Assembly: GCF_027942865.1 (NCBI RefSeq)
Contig: NC_134507.1
Location: forward strand, 32,780,447 to 32,844,446
DNA from: Odontesthes bonariensis
Lineage: Eukaryota > Chordata > Actinopteri > Atheriniformes > Atherinopsidae
Reading direction: 5' to 3'
DNA length: 64,000 nt
Position 1 is the first letter of the stretch; the number at the start of each line of letters is the position of its first letter. The notes beneath the pieces were generated by a model. That model had not been told where the DNA came from, made no database searches, and was given only the letters and a program-made list of their open reading frames with translations. The translations under genes and the position numbers were made by a program. Below are positions 42,254 to 52,390 of the stretch, in pieces.

Positions 42254-42385
42254 AGTGGCTCGGGCATCTAGTGAGAATGCCTCCTGGACGCCTCCCCGGT
42301 GAGGTGTTCCGGGCCCGTCCTACGGGGAAGACCCAGGACACGTTGGAGAGACTATGTCTCTCGGCCTCAGGGCTCCAGGCTGGGA

Positions 42386-44481
42386 CCTCACACTGACAGA
42401 AGGTAAAACACTTCAGTTTCTCCCTCAGAAAGAAAGCTCAAAGCTGCACCTCAACCACACCTTACAGCATCTCGTTGGGACAGGGAAGCCATGAGACGGG
42501 AAACTTTATCATTAACTAGGTGAATGTGATTTTATGCTAAAGTTTTATCAACATTTAAATGAATCAAACAAAATCAATTTTGTAAATGAGCTCAGTTGAA
42601 TTCAACTCAACAATACTCATTAATCCCTGAAGGTAAATTATATCCCTGCAGGATTAGTTATTATTAAAGATCAGCTGCTGTTACAGATAACTAAATAAAA
42701 TGTAATCAGCTGAAGTGTAGCAGAGAGGAAGGTGTGGTAGAAACCTTCGGAAGGTGTCCATTAGTGGGTTGGGCTGTTGTTTCTGTAGCTTAGCAACAGC
42801 TCAGCTGATGATGTCACACACAGCGTCAGCAGGTAACTCAGGTGAACTCTGTCAGCAGACAACATGGACAGAAACTCACAGCCAGTAGTTCAACATCTGG
42901 GCTGCAGAGACGCTCCTTCTCAGTGACACGTCCAGGATTTCAGCATCTGTTGTTAACCAGCTCTGTGATCCTCCTGCTTTCCTGTTACCGCTCTGTCTGA
43001 CAGTCCTGCGTAACATTCAGTCGCTACAGCGACTGTCTTGCATTTCTGGTGGCTACTTCCTGTTCAGCCAGGACCGTAACACCAGTCGCTAACACAAAAG
43101 TCCCCGCTGATCACATCTTTAGGCCAAAGTGGGATTTGTCAGTGAGATTCTCCCACTGTGAGCGGCAGAAAGCGCTTTCTAAGAAACTCTTAAGGACATA
43201 ATAGCTGTGGGGACGTAGTTACCACAAGAACACAATACAACTCCAACTCTGTGCTGAACATTTTCCACTGAAATGCTCAGGGGTACGCCAAACACAGTCA
43301 GCTTAAAACTAAAGGTAACAAAAACAGCCTGAAGCAGGTTTAAATGATCAGCGTTTGAGTTTGTAGATACAATCCAATAAAGTATAAGGGTGTCGTGTGC
43401 ACACTGCCACCAGGTGTTCTGGGTAAGTTTTGTAGCCGTCGGAGCAGAAGAAGAAGAAGAGTTGTGGACTAAATCAACGTGAGCAGCGCGACTGAGAGCA
43501 TCTGAGATTACAGCAGAATGTCTGTTTGGTAAATCTGCTCAGTACCTGATTGTGTGAGTAACTGAGCAGTTGTAGAAGCAACAAACAGATCAGTTCAGTT
43601 TTATCGTGTTAAACGGTTCAATTCAAAGTACCGTTAGCCTGCTTAGCTGCCTTTTCCCTCAGTGCAGCCATAACGTTTGGACTAAAATCCGTTCATACAT
43701 CTGATTCCAACACAACAGACATTTGAAAGAGTTTCACAGCTTGAAGTTGAGCATTGTGCCCTTTTAGTGTTGGAATACAGCCTTAACTTTCAGCTTCAGT
43801 CATGAGCATCATACAGCTGTCTGGGAAGTACAGGGAACAACTCCAAACCTTTTTCAGACTGCGTTAAAGATTTCTGGGTCTTTGGGGAAGATGATATGGG
43901 TCAACTTTCCCTCATAACCAAACACACATTTTCTTCAAAAATATCTGTGTAGCAAGAACATGAAAAGCATGAGAAAAGTTAACATCTGACCTTTAATGAA
44001 ATGCAGAACAATGAAATACAGACAAGTGTAAAGCTCGACTTAACATCAAACTGAAATTAAATATTGCTTCTTCAGATGTTTCCATAAATAAACAAAGCTG
44101 GTGCAAAGCTACTTTGTGGATCTTAACTTTAAACAAAACAAATATGTTCAGTATAACAGAATAAACATGTTTCTACTGTCAAACAGACTGCATTTTGTTC
44201 TGTCCATCAAATCACAATTGATGCCATGTTTGTCTTGAATGTCGGGAGATCCGTCCTCAGTTAAAGCAATCCCAACAAATTATAAAGCACTTTCAATCGT
44301 TCTTCAAACATGTGCTCCCCACAGAACATTGAGAACTAAAGTCCTAACAAGAGAAGGTGGTAATCCACAAAGAAGACTTTTAATCTGAACAAATGCAAGG
44401 CTTCTGATTGGTAGTTCCTGTTTCTGCTCTCAGATGAATGTTTGCTTATCTGCCGTAAAAATTGTTGTTGATTTAAGCCAA
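42386..44481. other. Unassigned spacer; 3' part likely ZNF 3'UTR
   Basis: No gene or known element is recognised. A CRE-like TGATGATGTCAC lies near 42800, and an ATGTCTGTTTG|GTAAAT exon-like start near 43518 is too short to support. The right portion is AT-rich with AATAAA-type motifs on the minus strand and probably includes the 3'UTR of the zinc-finger gene. Confidence 0.4.
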
Positions 44482-46104
44482 TCATTTCTCTGCAGTGTGA
44501 ATATGTTGGTGTCTCTTTAGATTAAATAATGCAGTGAAAGCTGCCCCACACTGACCACAGATGAAAGGTTTCTCTCCTGTGTGAATATGTTGGTGTTTCT
44601 TTAGACTAGATAATGTAGTGAAAGCTGCCCCACACTGACCACAGCTGTAAGGCTTCTCTCCTGTGTGAATATGTTGGTGCGTCTTTAGACTACCTAATTG
44701 GGTGAAAGCTGCCCCACACTGACCACAGCTGTAAGGCTTCTCTCCTGTGTGAATACGTTGGTGTGTCTTTAGATTAGATAATGCAGTGAAAGCTGCCCCA
44801 CACTGTCCACAGCTGTATGGCTTCTCTCCTGTGTGAATACGTTGGTGCGTCTTTAGATAAGATAATGTAGTGAAAGCTGCCCCACACTGACCACAGCTGT
44901 AAGGTTTCTCTCCTGTGTGAATACGTTGGTGTGTCTTTAGATCAGATAATCTAGTGAAAGCTGCCCCACACTGGCCACAGCTGTAAGGCTTCTCTCCTGT
45001 GTGACTACGTTGGTGTCTCTTTAGACTACCTAATTGAGTGAAAGCTGCCCCGCACTGACCACAGCTGAAAGGCTTCTCTCCTGTGTGACTACGTTGGTGT
45101 CTCTTTAGACTACCTGATTTAGTGAAAGCTGCCCCACACTGACCACAGCTGAAAGGCTTCTCTCCTGTGTGACTACGTTGGTGTCTCTTTAGACTACCTA
45201 ATGTAGTGAAAGCTGCCCCACACTGACCACAGCTGAAAGGCTTCTCTCCTGTGTGACTACGTTGGTGTGTCTTTAGATCAGATAATCTAGTGAAAGCTGC
45301 CCCACACTGATCACAGCTGAACGGCTTCTCTCCTGTGTGACTACGTTGGTGTGTCTTTAGATCAGATAATCTAGTGAAAGCTGCCCCACACTGACCACAG
45401 CTGAAAGGCTTCTCTCCTGTGTGAATACGTTGGTGTGTCTTTAGATCAGATAATCTAGTGAAAGCTGCCCCACACTGGCCACAGCTGTAAGACTTCTCTC
45501 CTGTGTGAATACGTTGGTGCGTCTTTAGTCTACCTAACTGAGTGAAAACTGCCCCACACTGACCACAGCTGAAAGGCTTCTCTCCTGTGTGACTACGTTG
45601 GTGCGTCTTTAGTCTACCTAATTGAGTGAAAGCTGCCCCACACTGACCACAGCTGAAAGGCTTCTCTCCTGTGTGACTACGTTGGTGTCTCTTTAGATTA
45701 GATAATTGATTGAAAGCTGCCCCACACTGACCACAGCTGAAAGGCTTCTCTCCTGTGTGGCTACGTTGGTGTCTCTTTAGATTACCTAATGTAGTGAAAG
45801 CTGCCCCACACTGACCACAGCTGAAAGGCTTCTCTCCTGTGTGGCTGCGTTGGTGCGTCTTTAGATTACCTAATGTAGTGAAAGCTGCCCCACACTGAAC
45901 ACAGCTGTATGGCTTCTCTCCTGTATGAATACGTTTGTGTGTCTTTAGATTATCTAATGTAGTGAAAGCTGCCCCACACTGGTCACAGCTGTATGGCTTC
46001 TCTCCAGTATGAAGCCTCTGATGATACCTCAGATTTGATCGTTTGATAACTTTCCCACAGTCCTTACAGCAGTGCCATCTGGATCCCTCTTGGGCTCCAT
46101 GTTT
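44482..46104 (-). CDS. C2H2 zinc-finger gene, last exon (19 fingers)
   Basis: Starts at an acceptor CATTGCAG|AAA in phase 0 and ends at a stop, about 540 codons. It encodes 19 consecutive C2H2 fingers with H-TGEKP(Y/F) linkers. The first is CKDCGKVIKRSNLRYHQRLH; the others are near copies of C-x2-CGAAFT-x2-L-x2-LK-x-HQ. Differences lie mainly at the DNA-contact positions (TLGN, QLGR, RLSD, TKSG), as expected of a tandem array that diversifies in binding. No ATG begins this exon. It joins in phase with the Gln/Glu exon at 55901-57210. Likely a nuclear DNA-binding regulator; targets unknown. Confidence 0.85.
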   Translation of the reverse strand, partial: KHGAQEGSRWHCCKDCGKVIKRSNLRYHQRLHTGEKPYSCDQCGAAFTTLDNLKTHKRIHTGEKPYSCVQCGAAFTTLGNLKTHQRSHTGEKPFSCGQCGAAFTTLGNLKRHQRSHTGEKPFSCGQCGAAFNQLSNLKRHQRSHTGEKPFSCGQCGAAFTQLGRLKTHQRSHTGEKPFSCGQCGAVFTQLGRLKTHQRIHTGEKSYSCGQCGAAFTRLSDLKTHQRIHTGEKPFSCGQCGAAFTRLSDLKTHQRSHTGEKPFSCDQCGAAFTRLSDLKTHQRSHTGEKPFSCGQCGAAFTTLGSLKRHQRSHTGEKPFSCGQCGAAFTKSGSLKRHQRSHTGEKPFSCGQCGAAFTQLGSLKRHQRSHTGEKPYSCGQCGAAFTRLSDLKTHQRIHTGEKPYSCGQCGAAFTTLSYLKTHQRIHTGEKPYSCGQCGAAFTALSNLKTHQRIHTGEKPYSCGQCGAAFTQLGSLKTHQHIHTGEKPYSCGQCGAAFTTLSSLKKHQHIHTGEKPFICGQCGAAFTALFNLKRHQHIHTAEK

Positions 46105-46734
46105 CTGCAATGACAGAGAGGAAGAAGACTTCGATCCTTTTGAAGTTCACACAAAAGATTTCTCTAAGCTAACCAACATATTCTAACTGGACCTGGACAG
46201 ACCGAGCCACACAGGTCTCAATATCACAGATCAAACGTGAACGCTGAGGGTGCGTTTATAAGTGCCCTCAGCTATCAGCACTGTGCTCTGATGTGTTCTG
46301 CACACGTTCAGCTTTTTAAGCAGTAAACTCTTGCTTTTTCACTAATTCTTTTTGTCATGATGAAACTGAAAAGGAACTTGAGCTACAATATTTCTTAATG
46401 ATGGAAGGAACTAGAGTATTGTCCAAGTTGTTCACTTAAACACCATGTAGAGGTTGGGCTGAAAAAGGTTGATGACCACTGGTTTAAATGAATAAAAGTA
46501 ACAGTGGTGGTAATACATGACATTCTTTACACTAACCCTCTGTTCCAGCTTACAACTCAGAGGTCTGCAGCCATTCAGCTCAACAGCCATCAGGGAAAAA
46601 CAGTCCGTTTTAACTCAACCTTTGTTTCTCTTTGTTAAAACAACTCTACAAACCTGTCATCTAACCATTAAAGACCCAGAATATTACCACCACCAGGTTC
46701 AATTCATGTAACCCAGAGACTTTAAACACAAAAT

Positions 46735-48353
46735 ATAGCTGCAAGCAGCGATGTGGGGGTCCTAGCAGAATAGCACAATAGGCAAGGCTTGGGCTGCTCC
46801 GGAATGCGTCTTGAGTCCATGCACCAAGTTTGGCATCGATACATCAATGCATCGCAGAGATACGGTCTAATGTCCCATTTTCGCGTCGGCGTAGAGTTTG
46901 ATTGGCTGCTGCGGTTAAACGGAAGTGAATTAAATAAATACACATGATAACTTATGTGCGGCTTTGTCTGAAGATTCTATGTGCCAAGTCCCGTGGAGAT
47001 TGGACAATCCCAGTGGCCTGAAATGATTTTTGAAGGTTTTAGATTAAATTCAAAATGGCGGAAAATCCAAGATGGCGCTGATGATGTCATGAGGTGCGTT
47101 GACCTCGTCTGCATCCAGGGATTCCAACGTTACCTCATTTTCGAAATTAGGACCAAGGGATCCAAAGATATGAGCAAAAATGCATTTTTGCTACATATAG
47201 CGCCACCTATAGGCCAAACGTCACCAAACTTCGTTGGCCTCTTACCGTCCTGGTTATGAGTCTGTGTTCAATTTTCAATTCAATTCAATTCATTTTTATT
47301 TATATAGCGCCAAATACAACAAATGTCATCTCAAGGCACTTAGATAGTAAGTCCAATTCAAGCCAATTGGAATTCAATTAATTAATAATAATAATAATTC
47401 ATAAAATAATCAAATTCGTTCATATAGAGCCAATTCAAAAACAATTTCCTAGCTAAGAAAACCAACAGATTGCACTGAAAACGTTTTGTTTTTCGGTCCA
47501 ATCTCCCGGCCTGAGCGGCGTGCCTGAGGCGACTGTGGAGAGAAACGACTCCCTTTTAACAGGAAGAAACCTCTGGCAGAACCAGACTCAGGAAGGGTGG
47601 CCATCCGCCTCGACCAGCTGGGGTTTGAGAAGACAGAAAGGGGGGGAGGGGGGGGAAGGGGGCCGCGGCTGCGGCGGCACTGTAACACCATTCAAAGGAT
47701 ATCTGTTGGAACAGGGAAACACGAGTTAATGACCACAATAATATCACATATACATAAAGAGAGTAAAGTGAGGAAAGGTTAGAAGTTTGACTTCATAACA
47801 TCAAATGGTTGCCAAGATATGGCCTCACTTCCGGTTTGGCGGCGTCAACCTCAAGTTTGATTGGATTTTATGGAAAATCGGAAGCCTAATTAAAAATTCC
47901 GCACGATAACTTTTGTGCGGCTTGGTCTTAATAGTCTATGTGCCAAGTTTCGTGAAAATTGGACAATCTCTGTGGCCTTAAATGCTTTTTTAAGCTTTTT
48001 GATTAAATTCAAAATGGCGGAATTGACGTCATACGTTGGACACGTCATGATCCAAGGATTCCAACGATGCCTCATTTTTTTAATTTGGACCAAGTAGTCC
48101 AGTAGTAGTTATTAGGCTGAATGCACTTTGAACTTTGACGTGTTGGTGGCGCTAGACAGTAAGCTCTTGGGCCATGAAAATTCTTGAGTTTTAATTTGGC
48201 ACTTGGCTAATTACGTGTGCCAAATTTCACAACTTTTTACCATAGCGTTCATGGGGCTGCCATAGACTTCAATTGCAGAAGAAAGTAGCGGAATAATAAT
48301 AAGAAAAGCTACTAATCCAATGGGTTCCTGCAGCTTCGCTGCTAGGACCCCCA
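46735..48353. mobile_element. MITE-like element, GCTGCAAGCAGCG ends
   Basis: The left end, CTGCAAGCAGCGATGTGGGG, and the right end, CAGCTTCGCTGCTAGGACCCCC, are imperfect inverted repeats sharing GGGGGTCCTAGCA. Internal similarity includes twin blocks (GTGCCAAGT-TCG/CCGTG-AAATTGGACAATC and AAATTCAAAATGGCGGA) at about 46980 and 47940. It has no coding region and contains an inserted LINE tail at 47270-47795. Family unknown. Confidence 0.6.
47270..47795 (-). mobile_element. LINE tail (L2-like), inserted
   Basis: Minus strand shows the same 3'UTR as 33033-33270 (GGTTTCTTCCTGTTAAAAGG) and a tail GGCGCTATATAAATAAAAATG with (AATTG)n. It carries only untranslated sequence. Confidence 0.65.
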
Positions 48354-48363
48354 ATAATGAAGA

Positions 48364-48555
48364 TTAGCTCCTGAACCTCTCAAATCTGCAGACAGAGCCA
48401 GAAAACGTCCCACCACAACAATCTGCCCGTTGATTTTCTTCCAGCAGATCATTCAGCCTGCAGCACATGTTGAGTCTGAGCACATCTGGATCTGCAGCTA
48501 AGAGAGAGGAAATGAAACCAGGACACACTTTGCTGTTTTTAACCAGGAAAAACAC
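48364..48555 (-). other. Possible minus-strand exon
   Basis: After an acceptor-like TCTCTCTTAG the minus strand stays open for about 45 codons (including LRLNMCCRLNDLLEENQRA) to a stop. It lies in the big intron of the zinc-finger gene. Its phase does not fit the Gln/Glu exon, so it may be an exon of another transcript or chance. Confidence 0.2.
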
Positions 48556-48566
48556 AAACTGAGCAA

Positions 48567-51500
48567 ATGAAACATTTATTAAGTGACTCTAATATTGATA
48601 TACTTGGAATATCTGAAAGTTGGTTGACACATTCATCATCATCTACAGCAGCTACCAGCATTCCAGGATATAATGTATTTAGAAAGGCTAGAGAAGCAGG
48701 GCGAGGTGGGGGAGTATTAATCTATGTCAGAGAGAAGTTTCAACGTGAACTAATAAGGTGGCCTAAAGACGTTAACGCTGAGTGTATTGGTCTAAATGCA
48801 TCACTCTGCTCTGTAATGTATTTTACTGCGATTTGTGTGGATCCACCTCAGCAAAGGATGTGTTTTATAATCATCTTCAGACAATCTTAAATCACTGCAA
48901 CTCGAAAAAGGAAATCATCCTACTCGCTGATTTTAATATCAACTGGGACATCAAGTCAGGAAAAAAAACTTAAACAGCTGATGGATGAGTACAATTTGAC
49001 ATAAATTGGGGTGGGACGATATGCTTTGGTCACGATTCTTGATAATTGTGATTCTACAAGTATTCTACTGGTGACCTCTGGCATCCACCAGAGGTCACCA
49101 GTTCTACTTCATACCCAAAAGCCAGAAACAATTCCTGAATGAGGAAATCCAAAATCTAGAACGTCTAATATTCTGGAAAATAACGACATTGAGGCTAGCT
49201 CAGATAACTTTATTAAAAAAAGTCAATGATATTATAATGCACTTCACAAAAAAAAAGGTAAATCCAAGCAACATAGAAATAATCTGTTCTGGTTGAACAA
49301 TAGGTTGAAACAATTGGTTGAAATTATAAAATGAATGAAAAATAGAGATAAAGTCTTAAGGATGACCCGTAAGGTGAAAGCAGATTCTATATTGAGGCCA
49401 TAAATGGGGAAAATGGTAATTAAAAGCTAATATGGAACAATCTAAATGAGTTATCTCCCCATCTTAGTGATCTACAGGTAAATGATGAGCTAACTGACAA
49501 TCTGGGGATTACTGTGAGTTATCAATAGATTTTTCATTGGCTCAGTTGAGGAACTTACGAAGCCCTTTAAATGCTCACATATTTCATCTCTAAAAAGGCC
49601 AGAGATTCATTTGGTCTTACTAGTGACCTTTTAAAGACCAATAAACAGGCTCTTGCTGACCCAGTTGCACATCTTGTAAATCTATCCATAAAACAAGGAA
49701 CGGTACCATCGACATGGAAGATTGCTCGGGTCACCCCCGTCTTTAAGGCTGACAAAATCTATCGACCCATAAGTATTTTTCCTAGAATTTCCAAAGTAGC
49801 GGAGAAATGGGTTACCACAGAACTGACTGAACTCTGAAATAATGGCCATGCCACTCTTCATCCAATGCAGTTTGGATTTAGGAAATTTCATTCAGCAGAG
49901 ACAGCTACCTGTTATTTCCTAGAAAACATAGAGCTTGTTGGATCAGGGTGGCTTTGTAGCTGCTGTATTTCTTTATTTAAAGCGTGCTTTTGACACCATT
50001 AATCATGATGTACTTATTGGTAGACGTGGGAGGGACCGCTGGCAAGCTGCTGCCGCGCCTCCCCGCTGTATTCGTTATTTTTATTTTAAGTCTAGTTTTA
50101 ACGTTGGATTTTAAACCCATCTGCTAGAATCGGCTTGCTTAAGAAGGTCCAGAATGCGAGACCCAGCACTCTGCGACACCGAATCAGTAGCCAACGGTCT
50201 CTACCCGTTTTCTGCCACTGCCTCGCCACTCGTTAGCAGCTAGCTAGTCCTGTACAGGGCTCACCTGTACGGGACTCCTGTGGCTGGATAAGTCTGTGCT
50301 GGTGCGCCCCTCGAAAGCACACCGGTGTGGGCCGGTCTGTTGCCAGCCGGCTCTCCTGGGAGCCCGTCTGCTCCCGTGGATTGCTGTCAGTGCGGGGGAC
50401 GCCGCCTCCCTGTAACACTGACGGTGTCCACCTGCCGACCGGCTAGCCTGCTGCTAATCCCCAACGCCGCCCCCCGTTTCCAGCGAAGCTACAACCAGCA
50501 CGCCCCACTCCTCTGCCTCCGCTGCGCTGGCTCTGTGGCTTCACCATCCACCGTTGGATTACGTTGCTGCCGATCTCACACCATGTGATTTTTAATCTGT
50601 TCCTCTGTATTGCGCTGTTTGACTCTGGCGAGCGCATCTCCGACCCCCTCACCCCAGCTTGTATCCCATCACTACATTCTCAAACGACCAAGATACATCG
50701 ACGGAGGCTCTGGACGGAACTTTCACTACACTCAACACAACAGCGATACAAACAGTCGCTCCTTCTGGTCCACTAGGCTCCGCCCCCTTCCCAGCACTGT
50801 ACGCGTTGCCACGGCGGCCACATGCTGTACACCAAGAGCGACCTACGTTACCTGAGCGCCGGAAATAATTATTTCTCTATGGAAGGTGAGCGAACTGGGC
50901 GACCAGAGTGGATTCGCCAGGGGCGAAGAGAGCTGAGCAACCAGAGCGGATTCCAGCGATTAAACTCAAGCTAGTATTATGGTAATGAGCTATGACGTGG
51001 TTCGGCGAAAACCAATGACAATCCACAGATTGTAGGGGTCCGACAATCCGCGGGGTTCACGGAAACAGACGTGTAAACTTTGGTTCCTATCCAAACAATA
51101 GTCGTTTAATCCTGAGACTGTTGCAATTGCCGCGTCGAGTGCTTCAATACAATAGTGTAGTAACCCCACGCATACCTTTCTCACTGCAATTAAGTTTTAT
51201 TTCGGATTTTATTTTGAATTTAGTTTATTTTTTACAGCTGCCTCTGCTATTCCTGCTCTTCTCAGGTGTACCTAATGTAGTTTTACATAATTTGTAACGT
51301 GATGTATATCTTGTATAACAAATTGTAAATAACAACATGTTTATTCGTGTCCCTGCCCTCTCTGGTTCTGCTCCTATTTCAACTTTTCAAATAGTGCCCT
51401 CTGCTGGATGAAATCATACCTCTCGCACAGGAAATGGGAGTTCAAATTGGTGATTTGCCATCTTCATACCTCACTTCTTCGGCTGGAGTACCCAGGGCTC

Positions 51501-52091
51501 AATTTTGGGTCCTGTTTTATTCAGCCTAAATGTCCATAACTTACCACATGTCTGTAGAAATATAAAGATGCAACCATATGCTGACGACACTGCATTATAC
51601 TGTCATGCCAATTCAATTCAAGAAGCTGCTGCAATTCTCTCAGGAGCCACGGTGCCAGTGTCCCATTGGCTCCAAAACTGTTAAAAAGTCTGTATGTTTT
51701 ACTCCCGGCAACCAACAGAGAGACAGCAACCATCAGTCATGGTGGATGCAGAGACAATTGATGTGGTTCAACACTTTAAGTACCTCGGGGTAATCTTTGA
51801 TTCTCATCTCAATTTTAAGCAACACGTTAAAAAAGTCACAAATACAATTAAATTGAACTTATCAAATTTCAAACATGCGAGACCCTTCCTAACTATGGAG
51901 TCAGCGAAGACTTCTACGCATGCAGTGCTACTTCTTCGTATTTCCTACTGTTATACAACATGGTCACATACATCAGAGTGCAAAATCTTGGACTTTGATA
52001 GCTATCAGCTGTTTTTGGATGTCTGTCTCATCTTTAAGGTTTCCAAAGGATTAGCCCCTCCACTATTACAGGATTTCATAAAGACAGAATC
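48567..52091 (+). pseudogene. L2-like ORF2 fragments
   Basis: Endonuclease: SNIDILGISESWLTHSS and GGGVLIYVREKF (48567-48730), then LLADFNINW near 48920. RT: VPSTWKIARVTPVFKAD, YRPISIFPRISKVAEKWV, MQFGFRKFHSAETA, then FDTINHDVLI up to about 50020. It resumes at about 51405 with SYLSHRKWEFK, GSILGPVLF and MQPYADDTALY (catalytic ADD), then HFKYLGVIFDSHLNFKQHV. Many stops and frameshifts. The part between 48975 and 49560 is degraded and includes a 15-bp perfect hairpin at 49067-49102. Confidence 0.7.
50020..51405. mobile_element. Unidentified insertion in the LINE RT
   Basis: The RT reading breaks off after FDTINHDVLI and resumes with SYLSHRKWEFK, leaving about 1.4 kb of unrelated DNA. It contains a GC-rich start and an AT-rich end with AGTGCCCTCTGCTGG, a motif frequent in fish repeats. 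I see no domain, terminal repeat or target duplication, so its nature is open. Confidence 0.45.
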
Positions 52092-52390
52092 CTCTAAAGC
52101 AGTGGTTTTCAATAGGTGAGGCTCGCCTCCCCTGGGGGGCGCCAAAGAGTCGCAGGGGAGGCGCGGCGAGCCGGCGAAAACGCGCAAAGAAATATAACGG
52201 TTTCTGTCAACATCTCAGTGTGTGAATAAGCAGGACTAATGAAAAATGCATCGTTTTCTGATACCACAACAGAAGTCAGCAGAAAGGGAGGAGCCCCCCA
52301 AAAAACGTAGGAAATACGATCCCGAATATTTAAAATTAGGGTTTACGTTCGTGGTCTGGTTCTGAGAGCGCACCTCTGCCGCAATGTGTA

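Larger units (their letters stand above)
40190..42385 (+). mobile_element. APE-type LINE, internally deleted
   Basis: A GC-rich non-LTR retrotransposon. After a 5'UTR (CTGTCACCTTACCGTGGTGG) comes an endonuclease, then at about 41260 an abrupt jump into the middle of the reverse transcriptase. The linker and N-terminal RT are missing, and the 3' end is cut after the post-RT region. I recognise it as a common fish LINE but cannot place the clade (I/Nimb-like or RTE-like) with confidence. Confidence 0.75.
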
